Shown: in pieces, positions 1 to 12,142 of the stretch | Numbering within the stretch: position 1 is the stretch's first letter | How the letters are laid out: every line of letters starts with the position of its first letter | Assembly: GCA_018697195.1 (NCBI GenBank) | Contig: CM031858.1 | Location: 75,141,001 to 75,205,000, forward strand | DNA length: 64,000 bases | Direction: 5' to 3' | Source: Certhia americana | Taxonomy: Eukaryota; Chordata; Aves; Passeriformes; Certhiidae | Notes under the pieces: generated by a model | What the model saw: only the letters and a program-made list of their open reading frames with translations | Database searches by the model: none | Told to the model about the DNA's origin: nothing | Made by a program: the position numbers and the translations under genes

Positions 1-389
1 GCATTGACCACATATAGATATTTCTTATAAATAATTATTTATTTCTTTCTTTGCCAGAAGAAGTAGTCTTTCCAGATTTTATCTGTGCAGCAAAAAGCTC
101 TGTTGAGTAATAAACCAGATAATGAAGTTTTCAATATGTAAAAGCACATTACCAGGTAAATAATTCTTGCTGATTATATAGTTTCTTACAAATTGAATTA
201 GCATTCCAAGATCTGTTTTATTTCCTTCTGTTAAACACAATTTGCATCAGAATTTATTAGCAATTGTTAAATAGTTACTGAAGCTTAATCTAAAATTAGA
301 TAATCATGTCATCAGAGAACAACATAATGATATTCAGTATAAAGAGATGTGGCTCTTTAAAGACTAGATAAGAGCAGCTGGTTGTTAAA
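1..389. other. anonymous AT-rich sequence
   Basis: No open frame, RNA gene or repeat that I recognise. The stretch is AT-rich and simply leads up to the solo LTR that follows. Confidence 0.5.
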
Positions 390-940
390 TGTTGGAACCC
401 TGGATACAGAGGGTTTCAGGCTTTTTGTACTGACAGGAAATGATCCTCAAAGATACACTGCATTTGACCTGAGGCCATGGAAAAGGCTTCCAAAATTGCG
501 TGATAGCACTGAGATTATGAATGTGTAGCTGAATAGAAGTGTCTTATCTCACAGGGTGAAAAATTTAGAGTTTGGGGATATAGTAATATATATGTAACAA
601 GATGGAGGCTTTAGGGTGTAGTCTTCTTCTCCTTCTTCTTCCCAAGTTTGGGTGATTTTGTGTGATTGGGTGAAAAAATCCGCAGTGCAGAACACGGGTG
701 ATTAGTTATTGGGTTAGAAGTAAAAATAAATTAGTTGGCATCTCATAATTGGGTACTTTAGGCTTAAAAAGACCTTGAAGGCACAACTCTGTACTCCATT
801 TTTTGCTCTGTTAACTTAGCACGTAGAAGCACTCACGGTCAGTGAGGCTGTAAAGTAGATAAGAAATAATAAACATCCGAGTCCGAACAAGAATTCTGTC
901 TCTCGCGCTTTTAATCCTGACTCTGAGAAGAAGAACCACA
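390..940 (+). mobile_element. solo ERV LTR, family A, plus strand
   Basis: The block begins TGTTGGAACC and ends ACCACA, so it has the TG...CA ends of an LTR. An AATAAA polyadenylation signal lies at 868-873, followed by a U5-like tail rich in TCTCTCGC. Four bases, TAAA, occur on both sides (386-389 and 941-944) and could be a target duplication, but they are weak in AT-rich DNA. The clearest support is internal: the same arrangement occurs inverted at 60,200-60,759. Shared parts are a CCATGGAAAAGG-like motif, a TCACAGGGTGA motif, an ACAAGATGGAGG motif and the AATAAA/U5 segment, all in the same order. There is no internal region or partner LTR next to it, so it is read as a solo LTR. The class is not certain. 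Confidence 0.7.
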
Positions 941-1753
941 TAAAGCCAAGAGGTTCACCTCAGTTTAGGACTTCTAAAATTTTATCTAGGATAATAGCAT
1001 GCCATCTCAACAAGTGTGATGAGCAGTTTTTGCCAGGGCATCTACCTAAGCCAGCAAAACCCACTATATATGTATGAAGGGAAATTATTATAGTACGGAT
1101 AAAAAAATTCAACGATATCTGATACCTATAGATTAAATAAATAGAAATGGTTAATAATGTGTGGTTCAGGAAAAATATTTTTCTCTAAAAAATTGTGGGT
1201 TTTAACAATACAGAATATACGGAATATCCTAGATACTTATGTTCAACAAATTATTATTATTATCATAAAAAGGAAGAATGAATAAAAAACAAAGATGACA
1301 ACAAAATTAAGCTTCTGGAGTGAATATTGACAGGTAAAAATTATACATGTAGCAGTAGCACATATTAAAAATATGAAATTACAGGAAAATTGAATAGTTT
1401 TATGGTAAAAGTTACAGCCCAATATTCAGATGTTTTTTAAATATTTAAATTGCATAACTGTTAAAAAGGCTTCCATCCAGACCGGTTGACTTGAAGCTGA
1501 AAAGCACACCATGAAAAGTGTTTCACTGTTTAGTGAAATATCAAAACTCATCACAATTTATAAGCCATAAACATTTTACTTTTCTCCCTTACCTTCACCT
1601 CTTCCCATATCAGTCAGTGGACGCTGGTTTTCATCTGTAAGGAAGGAACTGATTCTTCTATTGCTAAATTTACCTAAATGATTTCTTGGGATACAAAGAC
1701 GTGTGACCAAGTCCAGACAACGCTTCTGCAATCCAGCAAAGGAGAGCAGTCAA

Positions 1754-1795
1754 GGAAATCCAGAATGCCCTGAGGGAAATCCAGAATGCCCTGAG
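1754..1795. repeat. perfect 21-bp tandem duplication
   Basis: Two identical adjacent copies of a 21-base unit beginning GGAAATCCAGAATG. Both lie in an otherwise single-copy stretch, so this is a simple local duplication. Confidence 0.9.
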
Positions 1796-4700
1796 TCTGA
1801 CTGATAAAAGCAAGTCAAAGAGAGTACTGTGCTCTCCTTCTTGCCAGCCTGCCTTACCACTGTGGCTGTGTAAGCCATTGCACACCTGGACATTACTGGA
1901 ATTGCTGGATTTCTTGGGGATCTTGACCTAGATAATTATCTACTGAAATTACTTGGTTAATTATACTAGTGGCCTTTATTTATTACTGTATTGTTATTTA
2001 GAGATTTTTTTTTTCCTCTAAAGCTGTTAGTCTGATTTCTGTTACCATACCCGAAACCTATAGCTTAGCAGGATTATGTTAAACCCTTACTTCTCAGGAT
2101 CTCCTAGGGAAAACACAGGAATTCTAACCACTTGAATTTAATTTTCTAAAGATTAATCATTAAATTAATGGTGCCACTGTTATACCAGCTATGCCTCCAG
2201 CCTTCCTTCTGAAGTCCACAGAAAAGTCATCAGCATAAATAATTTATTAAGACAGAATAGGTAATATGATGTATAAAGCATAATTTGAATATAGCTACAG
2301 GTGAAGTCATCCATCTAGAAACAAGACACATAGACCAGATCTACACTATTAGTAACATAAATGTAACTTTGAAAAGGTAAGGGTCAAGGCATTCATAAAT
2401 AATTGAACACAGCTTCTCAGTGACATGGTTTGGTCAAGACAGTCCAGATTGTTCATATTGCTGGCAAAATAATGTTGTCTTGGAAGAATCTTAAAACAGA
2501 AACTTATGCAATTTACACACTTGATATGTAAATATAGAGGCACTGTCATCAGTTTAAGTATCCAGACTTCAAAAGGATGCTATAATATTCAAAAGGACTT
2601 AGGAGAGACAGAATTAATTAAAATACAGAGACCAAAAAAAAAGTTTTGAAATATTTAAGACATTCAATATACTGAATGTATCCAACAAGAAAATCTGTAG
2701 ATGAGAATTTATTGGAAGTATTTCTGGTACTAAAAACCTATATATTTTGCAAAAAAAGCTGTGTAACAAGATTTTGTGACAGAAAATCAGTTAGAAAAAC
2801 ATTGTGCTTGCATTTTCTCTTAATGACAATGAGGATAAGGAACACTTGTTCCCTGTTTAGCCTTGTGTTCTTCCTTCTTTAAAGCAATGATTTTTTCTCT
2901 CTTTTTTGAAAAGGTTTTTCACTCAAGCAAAAATCAGACACAATGTGAACATTCTCAAGTTTAGATCTATGATTTGTTTTATACACAAAACATTTAGACA
3001 ATTACAAATTATGTATGCTGTACTTATTTTGCCAACAGAATTTGAAAGGGTACGCAACCAGAACAACCAGTTCAAAACATAAGAGAAGAATTTTCTTCCC
3101 AAGAATTCAGGTTCAGATCAAAGTTCTTAAATGAATCTCAACAGGTATCTAAACACCTGACAACAAAGGTGATAATTAAAAAAACACAAACAACACCTTA
3201 ATCTAGTTTTAACTTGGAAGATAGGAAAGAAAGAGACACCAATTCCTGAATTTTTCTATGGGATAGAATATTCTTAAATGCTTTAACATTATTTCATGTG
3301 TTTGGTTGTTTGGTTTTTTTTTAAATACATATATTAATATCTGGTATAGAACATATAGACATGATACAGGGCAGAGGCATTTAGAAAACATTTTTCTTGT
3401 AACTACCAAAAGAAACAAATAAAAGCTTTTATTTTTTCAAATCTTTATTTTTGAGTGGAAAACTATGATTTGGAACAAATTTGGTTTTTGTTAGTTTAAA
3501 TCAAAATTGCATGTATTCAGATAGTCATTATTTCAAATCATTTATTTTGATGCTCAGATATCACAACTATATTAGTAACTCACAACAATTAATTGGATTT
3601 ATTTATTGGTCAAATAAATATTTATTTGTCAAAAGAAATTTCTACTTAAAACAGTTGTCTTTAGTTCTACAAAATATAGGCTAGGAGGGCCTTTAAAGCA
3701 ATGAGTTTGACAAGATAATTCACATTTGGCCATGTTCAAAGAAGAATTTGCTTCTAATTACGTCACTTAGCTCAGTTTGAATACATGAACTTGAATTCAA
3801 TTCATTATGCTTGGACAACTGGAAGTAGAATTTTAGTTAAGAGCACTAATTAAAACCAAAAATTAATGTATTTCAATACAGTGGAAGTGAAGCCAGTGTT
3901 GTGTACTTACAGAGAATATTATGTGGGAAAAATGAATTAAACATTATAGATGCCTACTGTCTATCAACCTCCACAACAGAGACTTTATATAATTATTGTT
4001 CAACTGTAGCCCCCTACAATGACTGTTAAATCGACTAGGACATCCTTAAAAATAAGCTAGTTTTCCACCCCTGACCCAGGAAATAGTTTTGACTTAAAGG
4101 CCCTTTAGTGGTGTTACCAAAGATCAATCATTATTATTCAAGTAATAAAAGCAGTCTTACTTTGAAAATGAAAGACAGACACATTGAAAGAAGCAAGTTT
4201 CTTTCCGAACTGTTGGAACTGCAGAGAAGAAAAAAACAATCAAATTTAGGTTTTGAGATATTAAAAATTATTAATTAACATATCCAAATGTATGAATAAC
4301 AGTAGCTGCAGCTCAAATTTTATTGAATCATAGACTGCTACAGAAATGTAGCACAGTATCCTGGGAAGGTCAGTCTTAATGACCCAAAGAAGACAATGTT
4401 TAGCTCAGACTCTCATTTGTCTTGCTGGCATAGTGCAGTCACAAATATGGCTTGTAGCTGCCTCCTAAATAGAAAACTCCTTATAACAGCTTTCTGCTGC
4501 AACATACATGGGAGTTCTTTGACATACTTTCAGTTTTAATTTTGAATAGAGATCAAGCACTCACTTCAAACTGCATGAATGTAGAAGGGTTCTGTCGAAT
4601 TTAGCATTGCAGGCTTGAATCTACAGCCCACAGAAATTGGTAATAAAATATGCGTATTTAAAAAGCACTGTAAAATCTGCCCTGCAAAAAAGGCTATCAG

Positions 4701-6029
4701 AATATTCACGTCCTAAATTGCCAAAGACTAAGTACTTCTGTCATCTGACAGCACTCCTGGAGCTCTTGTAAAAACATAATTGTACCAGATGTAAAGCAGA
4801 TAAAATATGTATTTTCATCAATTTAACAAAATAGAGAATAAAAATGTAATAGCTTTAACTCATTTTGTTTCCTAGCATTGATCAAAGCCAGTAACTGCTT
4901 GTCAAAAAAAGAGAACAAGAAAGATGATTTTTTTCCTCTTATGTACTTTTTTCACATTAAGGAATATTTCTGCATGTCTTCTTATTTTCAATTTTCATGA
5001 AATCACATTAATTCAGTACATACTATGGCCTTACTACAAACAGCTAGAAAGTCAAGATCCATTTTCATAGTTAATATAGTTAATTCCAAGGGGTTTTTGG
5101 TTATTTTTTTCATTTCAGTGCTTACCATGATAAATGATACGTGGCCTATCTTCTGCTTCTGGGATGCCACTGTGACTAGTTGCTCTTAGTATTGTATTGT
5201 TTCTATGCTACCTATAAAATTCAGATAGCTTCATTCTGAAACTTATTTTTATGCTGAAGGAGAAGGCAGAGAGATTTAATCAAAGGAGTGCTACAGAGTA
5301 AAAGCTTATAGTCACATGCAAAAATATTCTCAGATGAGTATGGTAAAATCCAGTTAGGTCTCAAAAGTACTACCTTTCTTCTCAATGCTGTTGACTGAAT
5401 CTAAAGTCTAATTGGCCACATACATACATAGCTCACATGTATCTCTGGATATCTACTTTTCAATAGGCTATTCAAAAGAAATAGGATGTAAGGGAAATTA
5501 ATTAGAGAAACAGAGCAGCCTATGAAGCCTAGAAGATCATGATATAGTAACAGGCAGAGAAAAATTCTGTAACCAAGAAATACTGTAAAAATTGAATGAT
5601 TGAAGACACCTTGGAAACTTATTTCTAACCTTCTTTCATACTAAGCTGCTTGCTAACAGAAACATTACTATCAATAAAACATAGCTTGAATAATAAATCC
5701 TAGTGTGGTTATCTTATTATTACCATGTTAATTTTGATTAGCAAAAAGAATCACTGCAATTAACAGGACCTATTTGTGCTTGTAGCTCCTTGGACACGGA
5801 CATGAAGATTTATAATGCTGAAAACCAGTGACAGTTGCTATGCTTTTCAAGCCAACAGCAGCCAAGCAGAGAAGTTGTAGTAATAACACTTATGAACCAT
5901 ATTTCACAAGTTATTGGACAGAATATTATATTAATATAAAGTATTGCATGACAACAAAATGTCGAATTTCACCCCAGGTACTAGGCAACACATATACCAC
6001 ATGCACAAATAATAGGAATCTATGCTAGG

Positions 6030-6051
6030 AAAAAAAAAAAAAAAAAAAAAA
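6030..6051. repeat. poly(A) run of 22
   Basis: Homopolymer run, followed about 90 bases later by a second shorter A-run. No retrogene body is recognisable upstream on the plus strand. Confidence 0.9.
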
Positions 6052-9000
6052 TGTAGTTTTCAAAGGGAAAATTTGTTAATACAGTACAACAGGATACCAA
6101 GAAACAAGTCATCATAGAGGGGGAAAAAACACCAAAAAAAAAAAAAAAAAACAAACCCAAACAGACTAAAAAAACTAAGGACAAGCAAGATGGTAGATGG
6201 GATATTGCAAAAAGGTCAATACTGAACTAAGTAAGCAAACTCAAATTTGTATCTTGAAACTTTTGCCATGATTTGTCTCAAGTCAGAATGTGTATCAAAC
6301 AGGGTATGGTAAAAAGGTAAAATGAGCAGTAATGAGAACAAGATATAATATCTAAAGGAATTCTTAAGAAATTCAAAGAAGGACTAATGGAGGAAATAGG
6401 AGTGGTCTGTAACTTCTAGATATGGTAACCATATTTAATCTGTAGAGCAATATAAAATGTCCAAATGGAAAATGGAAAATGTGAAAAATCTTTTAAAGGA
6501 CCACCTCCAAAACCACAAATGAGACCGATGTATGTGTGAGGCAAGTTAGCAGAAACTATAAGAAAAATGTAATTAGTGGATCCTGGTATAAATATGACAA
6601 GCTGAGGAACAGTCAGCATGATTTCTATGCAGGATAGCCCCTGAAGTTCTTTAGTTGAATCTCCTGTTCAAAGCAGGATCAGCTGTGAGGTCAGACCAAG
6701 GAGTTCAGTGAGTACATGGACAAGGCAGGATCATTTGATATAATCTTTGATTTTAAAGAAGCACTTAACAAGTTCATTTATCAGTTCTATGATAAAGAAA
6801 GAACCATAAAATAAAAGACCTTGCAGAGGATAATTAATTAGTTTAGAGCTTGATTTGGATGGTACAAGCAGATGGTGGATTTTTATAAAAAGGTATTTAG
6901 TGTTACAACAAATGCTTATAACATAAGTTTGCATGAATCACCTGGAAAGAAAGACAAGGGATGAGGTGATGGTGATGGTCTCAAATTATTCAGTTTATTA
7001 AATATGAGAGCTAACAGTAGGTGCACACAGACTTTCAGAGCACCCTTCTTTTTAAGGACTGGTACCTTCTACACTGAAAATGGGATGCAATGAACAGCTG
7101 TCTCCACTTTCTGGACCCTTTCTTATGCCTTTCTAAAAGAAATTATGCTGGAAAGTGACAAAAAGGACAAAAGTAGTTCCTGAATTTTAGTTTTACTGAG
7201 CATAAGACAAGATGGACAAAGTGAAGACAGAGACGAAACACGTCTAACTTATTTGGAGGAGAATAGGTTTTATAGCAAGAAAATATAAAGTTCTTCCCTC
7301 TCAAGCATAAATTAATCTCTCCGAAATTGTCAGTCAGTGAGCTATAATACAACTCTATGAAGTATTTGCAACTTATTTCAAGCCTAATGACCATTATGTT
7401 CTGAATGAGCCAGAGAAGGTAAGAGGTTCATTACCTGCTTGGTTGTAGGAGAGCACTTTTTGAAATCTGCTCATTTGTTATCATTGCTTCTAGGTTCTCA
7501 GAACTTCCTATTTACTTCATAAAACCCCATTCAGAAAAACAGGCATAGAAAATTCACCTATGTATGTCCCTTTTTGTGACACATAACATCTCATCCTGCA
7601 AAGGGAGAGAACAATCAAGCTGATTCATTTCCTGATAAAAGAGAAGTGGTCTATGCATTTGTTCCTTGTGCATGACCCAGCTCATCTGCTTTCCTCTTTT
7701 CTTTTTCATGGAAAAAGTGGTGATTAAGGAAAAATGAGGCAATAGTGACTGTGCTAAGGCAATTTGCAATAGAAGTGGCAACTTCATCATGAAAAGAGTT
7801 TTTGATAATTAGGGGTTTTTCCCCAACAAGCTCTCAGGGTGACTAATAAGACTTTACTGTCTATAACTGTTCTTCCCTGCAGCCTCCCTTCAGCCCTGCC
7901 CATGGGCCCAGGAGCCCATTTCTGCTCAACCTGAGGACTGAACTCTATTGTAGGTGTGCCTGTCTCTGGCCTGTTTCCAAACTGTTATTTAGATTTTCTG
8001 GATTGACCTAGGACATGGCTTGTTACTTTGCTTCATTTGAAACTCACTGAACTTTTGATGGGACCTGTTGCTGTCACCTTCCTACTCTCATGAAGTTCAA
8101 GTGCTTTGGGATAGTGCAGGGACTGTCTTGCCTGTGCTGGGGTCAGCCTGGCTCCCAGCACACTTTTTTTGCAAGAGGCACTCTTGCAGCTTCTTGACAC
8201 AAATAATGGTATTTTTCCAACTTCCTAAGGCATTTAACTTGCTGAAAATAACTTCAGGAAGAGGAAGGCCTAAAAGGGTAGGTTACATTTCCTCTGCCTG
8301 CTAGCAGCTCTTCTAGGATCAAAGTGGTCACTGTTCCTTTCCCTGCTGACAGATAGATAGCTCTTTGAAATTTAAGGTTGCAATCAATAGGGAGGGAAAA
8401 GCATTGCAGTGCTAATCACATCGCTTTTTATACTGGTTTAGTTTACTCTTTCGTCTCCTAAGGAATGCCATTATGTAAGTTCTCACAAGCAGAGGACTGT
8501 ATGCTCACTATCAATAGAACTCTTAGAATGAGAGGTGTATACACAAAAAAGGATGGTATTTATGCAAATAAAAATAGTCCTAAAACAGAGAAACAAGTTT
8601 ATGGTTGGATAAGTCACATTAATGGCAATCAAAAGCAATCAGTTAATACATTGTCTTTTAGCTCTGTAATAAACTTACATTTGAGGATCCAATAGATCTA
8701 GCAGAGTCCTGCTACTTTAAGGTCCCCTGTCCAACACCAAGATTACTTGTGCTATTTATAATCAAGTCACTCTTCCCCTTCTTTCAGTGTAAAAGAAAGT
8801 GCCCAGTTCCATCTTGATTGCTTCCAACATATTGTTATCATTTTGTAGCCTTTATTTTGAGAAGCTATAATAGCCCCTTCTGTCAAGGAAAGAATGATGT
8901 ACTTTATTCACTAGAGAGAAGCAACAATATAATTTATAGATATAAGACAAGAGTTCAATGGCAAATTGGTTAATTTGGTTAATAGCAACTAATTGGTTTA

Positions 9001-9063
9001 ATAGGAATCAGCGGCAATGTATATTTGATTGTTTACTGCCTAGAAAACAAGGTCAGACAATAC

Positions 9064-9700
9064 TGTTAGGGAAATCCTCCTGTTGAGCTGTGACGTTCAG
9101 AAAGGACACCCTTGAGTTCTAAACTTCTTCCTAGAGTAGAGTATAGGTGCATCTGAATGTATATCTAATGCAAATTTGGTCAATGGTTTATACCTAAAAT
9201 ATTATGTATGTGCAATCTGTTATATCACTCCATTAAGATTTCAGAGTTTCAATGCACTTATTCCTATGTCACTTCCTGAGTATCTGACACAAAAAGGATT
9301 CTCTCAACCTCAAGGAGCAACCCAGAGAGACAGCCCTACTCGAGAGGAGATGCTGGCATGCAGCCTGCTGGTCTGTTCACTGTTATGGAACAAAATGTGA
9401 CTTATAGTCACATTTGCACACCAGCCATATTTTGGATGGTGCTTGCTCAACTAGCCCTCAGCTATTGTGTTGTTACTTGTCTCCCCAGAGTCCAGCTGAA
9501 GGCAGCTGCAGCCATTAATCCCAGCGTGACTTCTCCTTAAGCAGAAAGGGAGGCAGGGGAGTGCAGCGCCACACCTTCTTGGCTCATGGTATAAGAGCAG
9601 TCCTTTTTTCACCTAATAATTCTTTTGAGCACTTGGTACTGTTTGAATGGTCTTGATGAAAGAGAACTGCAGTATAATGGAACCTGATGAAATTTATAAT
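9064..9700 (+). mobile_element. possible LTR-derived sequence
   Basis: The block starts TGTTAGGGAAATCC. About 525 bases later there is a TATA-like GGTATAAGAGC near 9,588, followed by an AATAAT-type signal. That spacing would fit U3, promoter and R of an LTR. No target duplication or clean CA end was found, so the right boundary is arbitrary. It could equally be another dispersed repeat or unique sequence. Confidence 0.25.
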
Positions 9701-10437
9701 AAGGTTATACTTTTGAAAGTGATCAGATTAATATCTCAGTAGGTACCAATAATAAAATCATATTACAGGTTATTTAGTGGTGATTATCTGGCATATTCTT
9801 TGCATATTGCATTTCATATCCATTTATCAGAAATCCGTCTTGCTAGGAGCAGTGTTGCTAAGTCTGAAGATTTGCTTGGTATTTTCTGGGGGTGTTTGAC
9901 GGAAAGGAAGAGCTGGCTTCGACTTACCATTTATACAGGTGCAGCAAGAATTGGTACCTTGTAGGGTCAATAGTGTCTGAAGGAGAAGTGGTTGAAAGGA
10001 GAGCAGGAATGCATGAGAAAGTATCTGGAGAAAAGAAAAACACAAGAAATGAAAAAGTTAGAAGTTAGAAAATGTGGACATGTCAAGAGCAAGATCAGCA
10101 AAAGTTTTGTGGGTGGAAAGTTGAATACTCCAAATGAAGACATTTTGTCCCAGCTACTTTTACACAATAGGTCAATAAAGCCAAGTTCTTTTGTCCCAAG
10201 GCTCCCCTTTTCTCACTGCAGGAGAATTCTGGGCTCAAGAAACTCTGCTTAAGCACTACGGAAAGAAAAACTGCTCTAAATACTTGTATCAGCAAGGAAT
10301 ACAAAGCAGAAGAACCATCATATATTCTAATTTGCTTCAGTAGATCAAGTTGCTTCTCCCCTCAATTCAATCATTACAGTTGGTGTATTTTAAGAAGTGA
10401 GATGCAATATTATCCTGTTTCCAACAGAATTGGGTTT
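9701..10437. other. anonymous sequence
   Basis: Overlapping short frames occur on both strands (for example 9,992-10,252 plus). None has a recognisable domain, and I see no repeat family. Confidence 0.4.
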
Positions 10438-10440
10438 TGT

Positions 10441-10640
10441 GGGTTTTTATAATATATAAGTATATATATTTATATATATATAAAAATATATATATTTATA
10501 TATAATTATATAATTATAATTTATATATAAATTATAATAATTTATAATATATAATAATATATATGCATAATATAATATAATATAATATAATATAATATAA
10601 TATAATATAATATAATACAATATAAATGTAATATATAAAT
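10441..10640. repeat. AT-only low-complexity tract with TATAA pentamers
   Basis: Nearly all bases are A or T. The core at about 10,566-10,616 is a regular pentanucleotide array (TATAA)n of about ten units, flanked by irregular TA-rich palindromic sequence. Confidence 0.95.
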
Positions 10641-10799
10641 TAATATTTTTTTCCTTTTATTCACTTTATTGTTAGTTACATCTCTTCCTACAATGGGATC
10701 TTCTACTTAATGACTGTTCACCTTACATATTATATCTTTGTGCAGAATTACTCTTACACCTTTTCATTTACACCTTGGACTTTATCAACATTGAATATT

Positions 10800-11330
10800 G
10801 AAGGATTTTTTCTTGGCAGACCGTGGAGGACAATGAACCGTCTGCAGGAGGGCCCCTTGCCCTCCCATGGAGAAATCTGGTTGATGCCCTGAATCATCCC
10901 TAAGATAAGCAACTCACCTCAAGCTCATGGCAACCCCAGTAAATGACACCCAGAGTGTTTCTTTCATGCAAATAGTCTTTATCCACCCCCTGTCTGTCCC
11001 TATAAAAACCTCAGCCTCAGCCTCTGTTTTCAGGGGCTCTCTGTCCCTGGCTCCCTTTGCAGAGTCGCTGACAATAAAGCCATCTCTGTGGAATCACCAC
11101 ACAGACTCCTCTCTTTCTTGTTCCTGCACTGGCCTGGGGATTCCAGCATCAAGCTGAAATCACTACCAAGCTGAAATTACTATCGAGCTGAAATCATTTG
11201 CTGTAATCCCCTCACAACCAAGGATTCAGCAGTACCCCTAGAAGGTGTTCTTTTGGAGACGCATCTCTCTGGGAAGGATACAGCCCCTGGGTGGACTTCT
11301 CACCCAGCTTTCCCACTGTATCAGCAGACT
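10800..11330 (+). mobile_element. ERV LTR, plus strand (boundaries approximate)
   Basis: A GC-richer block in AT-rich DNA has the architecture of an LTR. A U3-like segment is followed by a TATA box (TATAAAA, 11,001-11,007), then an AATAAA signal at 11,073-11,078, then a U5-like segment. The 66-base gap between TATA box and poly(A) signal is typical of retroviral LTRs. I could not place clean TG...CA ends or a target duplication, so both edges are uncertain by tens of bases. No internal retroviral sequence adjoins it, which suggests a solo or truncated LTR. Confidence 0.6.
11151..11196. repeat. 17-bp triplication in the U5-like part of the LTR
   Basis: Three consecutive near-identical units start AAGCTGAAAT, AAGCTGAAAT and GAGCTGAAAT. 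The third is cut to 12 bases. They lie downstream of the poly(A) signal of the LTR at 10,800-11,330. Confidence 0.8.
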
Positions 11331-11629
11331 GTTTATTATTCTCTACTTAGTTTATCTGCATAATTTTATTATTTTATTTTAAAAAGAAAGTTTGTTTTTC
11401 AGGTTTTCTATCAGGAAGAGACGTTAGATTTGCTTACTTACAAAGAAACTTACTCATGGAGCTGAGAAGATGAAACAACAAAAAATATGCTCAATTCTAA
11501 ATGAATGATGAAATACAGTTCAATCTGAAAATTCAACCGAATTTCTTAAACTGGAGCAGAAAGAGCAGAAATGACAGCATGCTATTTTTTTCTGAATTAA
11601 TATTCTAAAATATTCTCCCTCTGTACTTG

Positions 11630-12142
11630 GCATTGCTGAAGCCTCACCTTGAGCACCACAGCCAGTTCTGGTCCCCTCACTTTGTGAAATACACTGAGCA
11701 AGGCCAGAAAAGGGCAATGAAGCTGGTGAAGGGTCTGGAGAGTGAGTCCTGTGAGGAGCAACTGAGGCTGCTCAGCCTGGAGAAAAGGAGGCTCAGGGGA
11801 GACTTTATCTTTCTCTGTAAATGTTTGAAAGGAGGGTGTACCCATTGAGAGTGATTTCTTCTCCCAGGCAACCAGTGACAGCATGAGAGGGCCAGAGATA
11901 CTCAAGCAATGCCAGAAGAGGTTCCAGATGGACACCAGGAAGAATTTCTTCACAGAAACACTTGTTAAACACTGTGGTGGACTGCACCACAGTGCAAGTG
12001 TTGGTGCAGTCACCATCCCTGGAAGGGTTCAAGGAACAAATGTGGCATTTAGTGCCATGATCTAGTTGACAAGGAGGTTTTTGATCAAGGATTGGACTCA
12101 ATGATCTCAGAAGTCTTTTCCAATCCAATGGATTCTGTGATG
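11630..12142 (+). mobile_element. CR1 LINE 3' end, plus strand
   Basis: This is the 3' end of a CR1 non-LTR retrotransposon: a 5'-truncated copy covering the end of ORF2 and the 3' UTR. Recognisable landmarks run in order. A GGTGAAGGGTCTGGAG-type segment and the GAGGAGCAACTGAGGCTGCTCAGCCTGGA-type segment are present (given in part). A long UTR follows, then CTTTTCCAATCCAATGG and a terminal ATTCTGTGAT near 12,142. It is well diverged, so an old insertion. The short frames on both strands here are by-products of the repeat. Confidence 0.88.

Larger units (their letters stand above)
941..9063. other. 8 kb of anonymous AT-rich DNA
   Basis: No gene supported. Short frames of 60-83 codons appear on both strands but have no family signature. 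The stretch holds a 21-bp tandem duplication at 1,754-1,795, A-runs near 6,030 and 6,137, and a less AT-rich patch at about 7,850-8,330 that I cannot assign to any family. Confidence 0.4.

Noticed and set aside
9396..9412. Small palindrome TGTGACT-TAT-AGTCACA
   Set aside because: Seven-base arms are expected by chance in 64 kb, and no context supports a function.
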